The translations under genes and the position numbers were made by a program. Below are positions 30,301 through 44,693 of a stretch of 64,000 nt of DNA, in pieces (positions within the stretch are counted from its first letter, which is position 1; each line of letters opens with the position of its first letter). The notes beneath the pieces were generated by a model that worked only from the letters and a program-made list of their open reading frames with translations, did not search any database and had not been told where the DNA came from. Source of the DNA: Xestospongia bergquistia (lineage: Eukaryota; Porifera; Demospongiae; Haplosclerida; Petrosiidae); NCBI GenBank assembly GCA_963965975.1, contig OZ014411.1, positions 13,656,501-13,720,500 of the forward strand. Direction: 5' to 3'.

Positions 30301-33300
30301 TCTTCTAGTAATGAAATATAGGACATGCATTGACTGATGGACTTGGAATATTTGACTATACCTGTTAGTTCACTATTTCAGTTACTTTCTCATACATATG
30401 CACATACACATATTTAAAAGATAATAATATTATCATAAAAAAGTTGTTTACTAATAAATAGAAGCAACAGAAACAAGTACTTTAAAATTTGTAAAAAATC
30501 ATGAATGTAAGGATAATGATAAAACTTATCACAGTCTAAATGGCTTTTTTAAAATCCCTTCATAGCATCTACTTCATAATGATCTATATATACAATATTA
30601 ATATGACTTGACTTTGGTTAATATCTGAGGATTTTTATACTGTATTCCTACTTTGGTCTTGTTTTACATATCAATGCCATCATTTTTAGATCATATATTT
30701 TTAAAAAATTTTTTGTATACTTGTACTATTACATTTATCATTAAATAGAAATATCTATGATGATGTGTCATTGTCCAACACACAATGGAGCGTTTTTTTA
30801 CAACTGCTATCTAAAGTTTCAACAAGATGTAAATGAGATAATTAATGATAGATAATGGCCTTGTTTAGATATATCTTTACAATCATTTCAAGTTATATTA
30901 AATTTATTATGAGTTGTGTTTACCATTATATCATTTTATGTTATATTAATTTATGTGTTAGGAAAGACTTAAGTTGCAGTAAATGTAAACAATTTATTGT
31001 TGTAGTATTAAATTTATTTTTAATTTTTGTTAGAAAAAATAATAAACCACCTATATACTTCTGTCATATACTTGAATATGATTATCTCTTTACCTCTGGC
31101 ATTGATTTCATATACTATTTACTGATGACCAAAATTAATGATTGACTTTATAATTTAGTTTCATTATTACATGTATTTTGATTTTTGTTATGTAGGTTGG
31201 CAAAACTGTTCTCTATATATCATGTCATAATGGTCATGATAAGGTTGTTCAAGTCCTTCTAGATGCTGGTGTTAAAGTGAATGTTCAAGACAAGGTCAGT
31301 AGCATACTATATAAATACACATCAAACATGTGTTTTTGACACTATAATTTGATGAGTGTCAATTAATCATGTAAAATCACACGTTCATTCTATATCTTTA
31401 ATAAACATGACAGTTTTGGTTCTACAACTCAAGTGATTATTATTTTTAGGTATTATAATGACACCTTTAGTATGTTAACTTAAAGAACTTAGCTATTCTC
31501 AAATTATGGTGTATATACAAAGGAAAGTATAAATTTGTAATTTTGAGTCAACTGTTTTATCTCATTTAAGAAATGTGGTGTAGCCATGAATATACAATTA
31601 TGGGGGGGGGGGGTGGGGCATTGTGAATGAATATTATTATATTGGTCATTAACTTCCAAACTGTTTCTCTTTATCCTTGCTTGAACATTTTCAGAAAATA
31701 TTAATCTTTGATCAAAGATTAAATGACTACTGTAAGACTAAATAAATTCCAAACACAATCTACATCAGTTCTTTTATTATTGCTTAAGATAATTACATTT
31801 TTGGGATAGCTACTTAAGTCTTGACATGATCTCCAAATGATGCAATGTAAAAAGAACTTCAATAAATAATTTTCCAACATTAGAGTTAAATGAGACAAAT
31901 AAAAAATGTATATATCACTAAGTATGCTCAAACAAACTTAATTAACACACACACTCAGTTATAATGATCTTATATACCCTCAATCAATTAACTAAATAGA
32001 TCCTTATTTTAGATTTTGTTGTCTTACTGACACTTTTTGTTGGACAAGGATATTGTGGCTAATTAACAATTCTCAATATTTTTGTTTGATCTTGAGGTTT
32101 TGTCTACATGATAGGATTTGAGTTTAGGTTTATGTAGTAAACTGACAATTCATTAACTAGAAAATCATTTTTGGAACTTAATCATCCTTTATACATTTTT
32201 ATCAAATCACAAGATGGACAATTTTTCTTAACAATCCCACCACATCTTATAAAGAAGAGATTTTATTCATATAGCCATTACAAGAGGGTCAATTTAGTAG
32301 TATCCTACCGTGATTACTGGTGTTGAGGGTATTGTACACATAAATGAATAATTAGATGTTTCTCTGTTGGTATTAATTAATAGTGATACCTGACCAGAGT
32401 AAAAATTACAAAGAACAACATCTTGCCCATTAAGTGTATTGAAGACATTATGATATGTACAATAAGTATTGACTCAGTATTCTTACATTGAGGTATATGA
32501 CATAACATAGACTGATACCTTGTAGTCAGTATGTTACTAATCAAATCAATGAAATCATTGAGAATTGAAGATAATTGACAGTAGATTAATGAGTGTTTTG
32601 TGATTTTCATAATGACTGTACTGCTGAGTAGTCCTATACTTTTCCAATACTTTTTGGATGAATACCAGAATATTTGTCCAAACCTATCCAAATTGGTGTG
32701 ATGTGTATGACATCAATGAGGTCACTGTACATGTTGTTATTGCATTGACAAGCATCTTAAAATCAGGTAAAACAAGACTATAACTTAAAATTTCATTGTA
32801 TAACTGTTTGGAAGATACTGACTTCATAGCAAAACATTGACTAGTGTTACAAAGATTGCATAATTAGCAGCAGCGTCAGTGGAAGACTAAATGCTATAGA
32901 ATGCTTGAAATACAAAAGAGCTGGCTAGCTATAAAGATACTTCAAGCATTGTCATTCATACCATGCATCATCATATATGGCAAGGTTAATGAAATTCATT
33001 GCTTGCTATACATGTTAGCAGTCAAGGGATGCATTTTAATTTCATTGTTTGCTCTTGAAAGTCCCATAAAGCAATATATATTTAAACAATGGAATCAAAT
33101 ATAACCTGTTACACACAAGAATACACATGCAAATATGTTTAATTATATATATATTTATAATATATGCACACATGTACACACAACATATATATATATGTAT
33201 ATACATATGTAAGTATATATGTACAAAACATGCGGTCCAAAACATTTATAGGGCAGTCTGGCTTACAAAATGTGCTAGGTGAAAAAAGATCATTTCTGAA

Positions 33301-36300
33301 AATACCAGCTGTCATCGGTATTATTTATGAGATAATTTATTATCATAATAGCTTTAAAGAGAAGTGTTTAAATGTAGAGGATGTAGCTCTGGTCTTGTAT
33401 TTGTTAACAAATTTCTCACTCTGTGACGTTCATGATATTTAGACACCTGTTATAATAGACATATACATTTACTATAAAAAGATATCACTTATAACTTGCT
33501 TCATATGTATCATTACTCCATGTCATGTAATCCTCTCAATGACTTTCAGATAGCTATAAAAATGCTTCAAGCATTGTCAGTCATACCATGCATCATCATA
33601 ATCATCATATTACAAGGTTAATGAAATTCATTGCTTGCTATATGTGTCAGCAGTCAAGGGATGAAGTTCAATTTCATTCTTTGTTCTTGAAAGTCCCATA
33701 TAAAAATATATTAAAACAATGAATCAATTATAACCTGTTACAAACACACACAATATATATATGTTGGATGCGCCTCGTAATGCTAGCTAATTGAACCCCA
33801 TTTGGGTTAAAATAATCTTAATTTAAATAATAAGTTAAGTATAATATCTAGACTTCCAGACACACTAGGAATGAATGGGTTTAAATAGTGAACTTAGCAG
33901 TCTTATTATTAAAACAATATGATTGGTTAATGTAGTGTTGGAAAATAAAATACAATAAATATGATTGGTCCTTTAAATAATGAATCTGATCGGTCCATTA
34001 TTTATTGATCATAAACTTCCTCCATTTGATCCGCTAGCTCACTTTTGTCACAACATGTTACTGTCTAAGAATGATAGATCTATGTTGAAGCTCTAACTAA
34101 AAAGCCTAAGATTAATTATGAAAGTCAGGAAATTCATTCAATCTAGCTGAGTGAAACTTAATGTAGTGTTCCTTTGGCTGTGCTGTTGTTTTCTCAATTT
34201 GCCAATACTTACAAACCGAGCAAGAAAAAAGACTATGGCCTTTATACAATTGCCACATTTGTTCTACTGGCCTACAATTTTGATTCTGTTGAGGTGACTT
34301 TGTTCAACAGAGTATGAGGACTTATTTTGTAAATTGTTTTGTAGAAGGATAAATCATCACATTCCCTACAGTTCAATGTAATAATGAGGATTTATAAAAG
34401 TTTAATAATAAAACTTGAGAATTAAAGTGCTAAATACTATTATTTTTATAAAGGTTTATAACTGTTGTAAGAATTAAGTGTTCCTGTTATTCTTAAAACC
34501 TTGAATTCCTTTGCAATAATAAGTTGATTTTCCAGGGTTCTATGAATTTTTTTGGAGGGGGGTGGGGAGAAGCTTACTTCCAATGCACTTTTAGCTTTAT
34601 TGAATAACATGTTGCAAATAACTAAAGAGAATAAATAATAATTATTAATTACAGTGCTATTTTTCTTTTCTTGATTTTTTTGTAATTTTCGATAATTTCT
34701 TCCAATGTTTCATCTGGTAAACATTCAGATCCTTCAATACATATTCTCATTGCATGCTCTAATGTTTCTTCACCCATCCTGCTTCTCAATCTTGTTTTTA
34801 TTAATTTCATGCTGCTAAATGATCTCTCAACTGTAGCTGTTGTTACAGGTAATATTTCCAGTAATGCTGTCAATTTTGATAATTTTGGAAATCCAGCTTA
34901 GATGTCATCTGTCCCAGTCAATGTTGAAAGGATGTCTTGTAATGATCTCTGGCTATACTGTTTAATAATGATTCTTCTAAGCATTTTCTATTCTTACTCA
35001 GCCTCCTCTGGGTCTAAATCAGGTTGAGAAACTACTTCTTTCCATCGAATTTCATCTTCTGATGTGTACCATAAAAGCTTGTTAGCACCTTTATTTTTTC
35101 CATACAATAGGTAGATAATTATTCTTTCTTTGGAAGGTGATGTGGATCAAATACAAACATAGACAAGATGAAGTCAGTGGATTCAACTCTTGCATTATTA
35201 ATATGATCAATGACACTTTGAATGTAAAGTTGATAAACTCTTTGAAGGAATGACAGTTTCTACTCATTTTTAACAACAATCTTTCTTGATCCAAGTAACG
35301 AAGTGTCAGTGAAAACGTTTATATGATCCTTGAACCATGTTGAAGCGTCACTCTTCTCTTTCAACTCTTTTAGTCATTTAATGGTGCCCTCAACCATTCC
35401 ACACAGACTGACAAGGTCAATAGTTTTACTTTGAAGAGATCCCTGTAGTTTGGCCACAGTATGGAGGACATCACAAAGCATATAAATGGAAGCCACTGTT
35501 TTGTACATCACTAGTAGTGTAGCAATTCCATGTGCTTCTGCATCATCTGTTTCACTATATATTTCCTCTAATGTAGTCACAAGTGCAGGTACGTACAGAA
35601 TGTACTGCTCTCTCACGAGACAACCAGTGAGTATCACTAGGCTTTCCCATTTTTATTTGTGGTGACTGAAGCTCAGCTTGTAGCTTTTCTGCTATTTCAG
35701 GACAGTAGTGAAATGCTTTCCCAATTGTTAAGAGTATTCCTAGTACTCTTTGTACTTCAGTGTGATCATTAGCAGCACTAATGGCAGCTAGTTGTAGTTG
35801 ATGGCACAATGGATATACAGAGCACTTGGTGATAAGAATCTCAAACGCTTTCAAACACCAGTTCTGTGGCCTGACATAGTATTAGTACCATCAAAACCCA
35901 GATCATGCATATTCTTCAATTTTGATGGCTTTAGATTGAAGAAAATGGTTAAGGTAACCAGCAATTGCCTCAGCATTATAGTTTCTTTAGCATGTATAAT
36001 GCCAAAAAATGTTCAACAGGCTTGTTTTGACTTAGCCAACGAGCACACACTGACAACTCTTCTTTTGATGCTATATCAGTGCATTCATCAGCTAGTAATT
36101 AATAGTGCGAACTTTCCCTTAAGCTATCAAGAAGCTTGTGCTCTAGAATCTTACTGATACATGATAACAATTCAACTACAGTTGAATATGATTCATATGT
36201 AACATTTTGTGGGCAATTTTTTCAATGGGATTGTAGCTTAACATCTCCATTTTCAATCTGCAATGTTACAAGGTCTTCAAATGTAGTGGTATGTGGTATA

Positions 36301-39300
36301 TGGTGTTTCACTAAGAAATAGAGTGATTGAATGATTTTTTTCATTAGTTCACAATTTGCCTTTTTTCCTCTTCATTGACAGAAAAGATTTGCTCTACTAC
36401 ATCTCTGTGCTCAACTGAAGAAAGGGCTAGTGCCTTTTTCGACTCCAGCCAAGTGTCACTCAGACTTTTCATGTCTGCTCAAAAGAGCAGCAGCCTTTAC
36501 CCAGTTGTTAATAGGTCTTGTCACCCATGCACCTCAAGCCTGTAATGGTGGATTACCAAAAGCCTTACAAACAGTGCAAATCATAAAATTTTCTTTTATG
36601 GTTGAATCATGGATGCAGTCCATCCAGGGGTGTTTCTTTTTCCACGAAGGATCATACGTCAATTTGTCTTTGTTCTTCTGCAGTGAACTTACCTGATGAG
36701 ATGCCTTCTTTTGTGGTGGTTCATCAAGAGAGTCTTGAGAACTATCATTCACCCTTTTGCTGGTGTTCTTACAATAAATCAATCAATTATTTTTTCTTAT
36801 TATACTGTCTAGGGGCGTATCTAGAGCTACACTATTGGATGGGCACAACTGGTTGCGCAAAAAATTTTTTCCGTTAATTATTTCATGAGGGGCGTGTAAA
36901 ATTAAGCCATGGTTATAAGGGGAGCGTGTCAATTATGAAACACTTTAACTTCCTGTAGAATATCTGAGAAAGCACAATGAAGCAGAGACTCATTTTTGGT
37001 ACGTAATAAGGTGCATGTTTGTTCTTTAAAAAATATAATAAATATGTCTTAATGTACTTCACACACCAATACCAGCTTCATTCTGTTAAATCCCCTTAAT
37101 GCATCCGATATGAAACATGTACCCTAATATGGAACATCAGTTAAAAACATTTTCTTCATAAATTTTAACTTTACAAACTTCAAATACAATTGCCACACAC
37201 ATATTTGTTAGGAAGTGAGTCAGAGTCTAAACCAGCACAATCCGTATCATACCAATCTTCACACTTATCACATTGGATCCAAACAGCACTTTTATCCCCA
37301 TAATGTTGGCCACATACTGGACATTCACAGTCAGACTCCGATTCAGTTTGAGAACTATCTTGCTGCACCTTCGTTCCTCTGCCCTTGGGTGGTGGTTTGC
37401 CCTTGGGTGCTAGTTTGGAGCTCGATGCTTTATTCTGTCTCCTTTTGGCAGCTGGAGGCTTCTTGGATTTGTACTTTTTGTCCTCTTTTAACTTCTCTAA
37501 AAATTGATCTTTAGTTATACATACTGTAGTATCATTTTAGGCTGGTTTGCATCTACGAGTAGTCTTTCTTTTGAGTTGTGGCTTGATAAACAGTGAATCC
37601 ATGGTTTGTGATAATACAGAATCTGGAGATGTGCAATCTGATAGAATACTCACACCACTACTAGGAGAATGTGTCTCGATTGAGTTCTCCCTACTGGCTG
37701 AAGTGTCACAAAGGTCTGTTATCTTTTCAACTGAAGTATCTGTAGCAATACCTTTAGCAGGAGCACATTCTCGATCTTTCTGGATTAAGGGGGTAAATTC
37801 CAGTTTTCCTAAACCCACTCATGAAATTAATGGCTGTCATAGATGCTGGCCAAGCTTGAGATAATATATTTGGAATATCCTCTGAAGTTGGTACACGTCC
37901 TGGTGAAGAGCGCAATAAAGTGTTTAACACCCTGCCAATGTGATGCTTGAAACTGCTGAAGACACCAACATCCAGTGGCTGTAATAAGTGTGTGGTGTGA
38001 GAAGGTAAGCACAAAATATGTATGTTATTTTCTTTAGCCAACTCAATTAACTCCACAGTGATATGACTAGAGTGTCCATCCTGTATTAGTAGTATAGGCC
38101 GTGCAGGAGGATTTGCTGAATAAAAAACTTGAACCATTTCAAAAAAAGCTCACTAATGACCCAGCCTTTCTTTTGAGCTGCCAATAAGCTGCCTGGTGGA
38201 CAACCTGCTGCAAAATGGGAAGGGACACACACACAAGGAAATATTATCATTGGAGGGATGACATGACCGGAAGCTGAACCACAAGCCACAATTGTGTGGT
38301 TCTTTCCCTTTTCTGAAGCTACTACTCTATGCACATTTCTTCTTCCTACTTCCGAAACAACTTTTCCTTTATGCTGTATCAAGTTTATACCAGATTCATC
38401 TACATTATACACTTGCATAGGTTTAGTAAGGAGATTGAGACGAGCGTAGATCGATCCAAGTTTTGCAAAAAAATCCTCCAAAGTTTTAGGATTACCAACT
38501 TTAGCTCTTAAATATGACAATGATTGTGGGGAACGCAAAGTAAGGGTAGGATGTCATCAAACCACTTACGTCCAGCTAATCCATTTTGGAAAGGATGATC
38601 AATTCCTCCCTTTTCAGCAATCTGGTAGGCTAAGTGCATTATATCTAAACGAGTAAGCCCAAAACCCATATCGGACATCTCTATGACATACTCCACCAGT
38701 CTCTGTTCCATTGTACATGATAACACAGGGTTTGGATCTGGATTACATCTCATTTCCACGGATCCATTAATTCTGCAATGAAGAGTTGCCAGTGGCACAT
38801 TATACTGTCAAGCAGCTTGTCTTAGAGCTCCTCCTCGACTACACAATGATACTGCTGAAGCCATCACTTCTTCATCCCACAACTTCCTTTTTGGGGTTCT
38901 AGCCTACCAAATTATCAACATTTTAGAGTGCACACTACCCTTTATACACAATTTTTACCTTTTTCCTTTTCTTCGACACTTTGGAACTCATTTTGAAGTT
39001 CTAATTAACACGCTTGCCATAGGACAATTTGACCTTCGACCTTTATTGGCTGTAGCTTCGCTTGAAATTGTGTATGCAGGTGTACTTCTTTGCGAGTTTA
39101 AGGTTTGCATTAGTAATGATTCTCAGCAGTTTAGTGTTCCATAACAGGAACTGTTCCATTTTGGGTACATTTACCTTAATGATTAAGCTAAGAACAGAAC
39201 TAGAGTATAATGGTCAAAGTTCGCTTATAATAATTGGAATAAAGTGATTTTTCTGTTCTTGTCGCTGTTTTTGAAGTCCTCTAGTACTTCAGACATCTGT

Positions 39301-42300
39301 ATGTGAGACGACAATTCTCTTTCCACTGCTAGTACTGCCAAATCTATCAACTTTGTTCATCCATCGTTGATCGCAAGTAACTTTTTATTCTTTTTAATGC
39401 CAAGAAAGAGCGCTCACATTGAGCGGTTGACACAGCAATTGTCATTCCTGTTCGAAATAAGTTGATCAGATTGGCACAAAGGTAGTGCTAGGTCGGCTAC
39501 AGAGGTAATATAGTGCCTGTTAGCTTCAATTTGAGTGGCATGCAAATTATCCAATCGCTTTTTAATGAAATCAGACCATGCTACCATTGCTTATGATGAC
39601 AGTTGTAGTGCTTCTTTAAAGCACCCATGTTTACCTTTGGCATGTTTCCAATCAGAGTATTCCGTTTTCAGAAAGCGATCATCTGCTTTACTACTACCAG
39701 AAAGAGAAAATAAATAACATGCATAGCAGAATATTGCATCCTTTTTGATAGAATATTCCAGCCAGGAATATAACTATTAGTGCTATGCCCTGTTTTAAAA
39801 AGTTTAGAAGCTGGGCTGCCAAGTTCTACTTCCAAGTGCCAACTTGCAAAGTTTCAATACTAATTTGACATTCAATTTGAAGAAATCACTATTAGTAAGT
39901 TTTAAAAAATTATTCACTATCTAAAAATAATTAAAAGAAATCTGAGCTGGTTGGTTGGGCCTAGGCCCACCCGTAGATACGCCAGTGAACACAGCTGCAA
40001 AAGCCTACTGAAGTGTACAGTAGTATACTAATAGTATACTACTGTACGCTTCTGTAGTTTTTATCGCCTCTGGTATAACTTGATTTACATAATTAGCATC
40101 TGCAATCTTGATGATTTTGTGATGAATTTATTGTTACTGAATTTATTGTTAATTTAAATATGTTATATATTTGAATGATGGACGATGAGTTCATTTTAAA
40201 AGGATCTTATACTGACAGTTACAAACTCAGAGTAAGTAAAACAACACTATTGACATGTGGTCTTTACCACGCATGTGCATACATAACTAATAACAATAAG
40301 AATGAATAATAAATTACAATGTATATATTAATACATAACAAAATACACATTTTTTTTCATTAATACAATGTCAATCACTGTAATTTTTTAGGGGGGGGGG
40401 AGTTCCCCCCACTCCACCCCCGCAGTAGATAAAACCCAGTTTTCTTTAAGTATTGAAAAGTTTTTATATACTTGTAACATGTAGTTTCATAATAGAGAGC
40501 TTAAATCAATTTATTCTAGGATGACTTTCAAAGACCTAAGTTGAGTACTAATTTATAAACATCTGTAATAAGATGTCCTTCACTAACTTATTGACAATCG
40601 AATCAATGGGTTGTAACTATCTGTACAATTTGTTAGAATTTAAACTACAAAGACATAATTATTTCTAGCATTTCATAACTTACATCAATGGTTGGTCCAT
40701 TGAAGATATCAATTATTACAAGTGCAGGATGATTATCTTTGATGTACATATGTGATACTATAGGCACTGTTTTTTCTCGTTGGAACTAAGACTTTTAGTA
40801 TAAATGATCGTGACATGTCAAACAAATAGACTTCCATCATATTTTAGTAAGCATACTTTGTTGTACATGAAAAAATGAATTGGAACAGAAGATAATTACC
40901 TGTGAAGGAGCCACATATCACCACATTCATTCATTTCTTGTCATCCAAACCAGACATTTTAACATGTTCAGAGCCTTTTTGTCAACATCTGATCCTGGTA
41001 CAACAAGACCAGTTTGTTCCCTGTTCATTACCAATACCAAAACACAATAAGTTCCATTCCTATTTTGTTGCTGATAACATTGTTAGTGACAATTTCCCTA
41101 AAATTTATCAATGTTTATGAAGTGTACATCTTAAAAGTGTACATCATTTTTTACAGTGTTATTTTTGGACTTACTGAGTTTTTATAACTATAACTTCAGT
41201 CGTGGAGAATCCATAGCTCACCAGTGATGACTGGTGGTTACTAGACACTGGCTTAGACAAAGGGGGGGCAAAGGGGGGCTTGAGCCCCCCTTTAATTTAA
41301 AACTGGGGGGGGGGGACATAGCCCCCTAATTTTAATAATTCAGGAATTTCAAAAAACTATTATCAAAAAATGAAGTGTCAAAAAAATTTAAGAGTTTTGC
41401 ACCTGACAGTGTAAATTCTTAACAGTACTTATCTCTTCATCCACATCTGAGAGGTCATTTTCCACTCTTAAATGACTGTACACTTACTTGCATTCTTCAG
41501 TGACACAAAGCCGCTTAAACAATTGTTTACTTTTGCATATACACAAGGACTACACCGATAATCACAATTTACTTTCAATAGCCAAGGAGTTTGCAAAGAG
41601 AAATGATGAAAGGATGAAGCATTTTGGACAATTTTAAAAATGTTTACTGATTGTTATACAGTTATTGATTCAAGTTATTCACATCTAACATATTTAATTC
41701 ATTGTAATTTTTTCGGCATGGTAGTAAAAAATATCATGTTACATTTGAGCCCCCCCCCCCCAAATTTTTTATGGTGTCTAAGCCCCTGCTAGAGCTACGA
41801 CATAAGTAGTCACTTGAAGAGTCCGACATTCTTGCACTTTAATTAGAATTACGATACGCATGCGCAAGAGAGTACAATAGCATTGCGCTTTGCCCTTGTG
41901 GCGCGCTAATTCACAATCTCGGCGCTACGCTAGCGGTAGTGGAGCTACAACAAGCGCCATAGCGCTAGTTGCACACCCCTGAAACTGAGTAGGATTTCCA
42001 ACATCATCAACATGTGCTGTATTAACATCTAGCAATAACTGCTCTATTGCTTCGAATTTGGTCATAGCAATGTTTCTCATTGATCTACTTTTTCATTGAC
42101 TAAGTTCATGCAATATAAGAGTCATCTGTCCCAATTCTTGGTGATTTCTTGTGCCCTCTCTCTTGCCTCCAATTCCCTTATCTCTTCTTGTTAATTTTTG
42201 TAAGATAATCAGTTAATTACAATTTTCCAGGAATGTCCAGACTTGCTTGTGGTCAGTTGAAAGAATATCTTCATTCTTCATAACATATTGAAGACTTACA

Positions 42301-44652
42301 TTAGCACAAAGACAAGGTGTAGATTGATAGTATCTTTTGAGATACATGACCAACAAATGTTCCATCATAAGGTCATTCTATTGTTTTCTTAAATTTCATG
42401 GAACAACTGCTTTCCAACTGATCGTCTTTATATATGTGGTATCCTCTAATCAATAATTTTACTGTGAAGTAAGTATTTACCTCCAATTGTATCTTGCCTG
42501 CACATATATATGTACGCATGTGGAGGGTAATACCATAAAAAATAAAATGCAAAAATAAAATCACTTCAAATAGCACTTCCTATCCAAAGACAACTTTATT
42601 TTAATGCTATGCCATTAATGACATTCTATGTGTCATTAGACTCCTTTGAAACATGACATGACAAAGTTAGGAATACTCCCACTCCCCTAATAGCCTGGTA
42701 ATAACAATTGAAGAAGCTCACAAAAACCTGCTGCATTTAGTATGTAACTGAATTACACTTACCCAAGAGTTCTTTAACACTCTCATTGTGTACTTTTCTG
42801 GTAGTACTGATGTGTCTAATTAACCAACTACATTGTAAGAACAATTATTTGGAAACAGTGTTTTTGTTTTGAAGAGTAAAAATCATAACATGTAATATGT
42901 ATCATTGACAGATATGTCTTTTACTTGCAGTCTCTTAAAGATGCATCTCTTACTTGTAGCTGTTATATGTGTCTTTAACTACTATTTAATTTGTGTTTAT
43001 TCTTGTCAGTTACTCTGATACAGTTAAAACTGACAGACACAACTTATGATGTTATTAACTGTTAAGTATCTCTATCAACACCAGGATTTTCCATAGGCCT
43101 TTGTCAGCTTGATGTAGTACTCATCTCTGTTGTGTTATAGAAGTATGAGAGAAATTCTCTTAAATAGAAGTTAGAGATTTTTTTTCAGTACTTAACATAA
43201 ATGAAGTTTCCTCTTTAGTGAGAATTGTTAATACTTTCAGGCCTAGGTGTATGTGTAGTTCCTAACTTGTTGCTAAAGATATCATTGAATATTCTACTAC
43301 AGAGATTGATTAATCTTAGCTACAATGAAGTTTCATTCCTATTTTGTTGCTGATAACATTGTTAGTGACAATTTCCCTAAAATTTATCATTGTTTATGAA
43401 GTGTACATCTTAAAAGTGTACATCATTTTTTACAGTGTTATTTTTGGACTTACTGAGTTTTTATAACCATACATCTTTTTGCAGGAGGTGATTTCAGAGG
43501 TCTCTTATTATAACCTTTCAATCCACATTTAGCAAGTCTTTTTAAATAAGGTGTTTTCTCTGACTGGCGGCTTTGTGAAACAAGGTTGATCAAGGATTTG
43601 GTTGAAGGTGATAACCCTTGATAAAGTTTACCTCCACTAGAATTAAAAATCAATAAGTACTTAAGAAGTCATAAATATCTGTCTATAAATTCAGAAGAAC
43701 ATAAGTATTCAGATGTTTTTTATATAGCAGAAGACTGTATGGCAGTTTCTCTTAAAAAAGACCTTTTTCTTAAAGAATAGCTCTCAAATGTCTAGTATGT
43801 TGACTTTTTTAAGTAAGCCATACCATTATTTGAATATGTAAAAAACTACAAATCAATACAATCTATGATGAAACCTTGTGCAAAGTATCTTTATAGCCAG
43901 GGGTTTGTAGTTATTCTTACTTCTGAAAAAGACAGTATTTAATGGATAGCTACTCTTTTGACTGTTATGCTATCTTCTGGAATAGCAGAAGCTAGCTCTA
44001 GGTCAGGCTTTACAAAAAGAGGATAAGTATATATATCTTAACTTTGGCTTCAACTGCAAAGGAACCATGTTCCATCATCTTTTACCAATAGTGGAAGAAG
44101 TGCTTATGTATAAGTTAGACTTTTACTGTGAAATGTCTGAAATTGTGCTATTCATGAAAATGTTTCTCTTAAAATATTTCCATCATACAATATTTGCTAG
44201 CTATTATCAACAGATAGTCTTGACTTGTTATTCTTGACCAGTGTCATATGATATGTCCATGAGCACGTGGTTCGCATTTGCATAGGAGAGAATATTTTGA
44301 ACTAATGGTGTAGTTTATTAAACATTTGACAGCGAGATATCCAATACTTAGGGTTTAATCTTTATATCTATTTTTACTTTGACTCATATCATATCTTTTT
44401 ATATTATTATATCATGTAGTATGGTCGTACAGCACTTCATGCAGCATATTGGACTAAAAATGATGTCATTATAAAGATGTTGGTTAATGCTAATGCCAAC
44501 AATTTAGAAGCTGTAAAAACTGTAAGTCATAATGTTGTTAGTTTATATGCATATGTATATATGCAGTGAATCTCTTTAACTTGCTTTCTATTTGTAATGC
44601 TTATTATGATATGCATTTTATGTAATTATAGCATTTGCAATATACAAATATG

Positions 44653-44693
<41 letters not shown>

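Larger units (their letters stand above)
36810..39987. mobile_element. Deleted hAT-like element carrying a nested pogo-like insertion
   Basis: The left end TAGGGGCGTATCTAG and the inverted right end CACTGGCGTATCTAC match at 11 of 15 bases, as in hAT termini. The right part holds a hAT coding relic (39240-39780) and the centre a pogo-like gene. No clear 8-bp target duplication was seen, so the outer limits are provisional. Confidence 0.5.

Noticed and set aside
30855-31145. 96-residue open frame before ankyrin exon C
   Set aside because: AT-rich intron with no family resemblance, ending before a well-supported acceptor.
33120-33230. Possible regulatory microsatellite between the local duplications
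   Set aside because: Simple TA/CA-rich sequence with nothing specific to support a function.
35798-36157. Plus-strand open frames over the hAT relic (also 36430-36877)
   Set aside because: Shadows of the minus-strand transposase, which shows the conserved motifs.
37547-37864. Plus-strand open frame over the pogo-like gene
   Set aside because: Opposite-strand shadow; the conserved residues are on the minus strand.
42000-42105. Minus-strand ankyrin-like peptide (FEAIEQLLLDVNTAHVDD)
   Set aside because: Superficial likeness to an ankyrin helix only; no TPLH-type signature, and it joins a coiled-coil-like frame instead.
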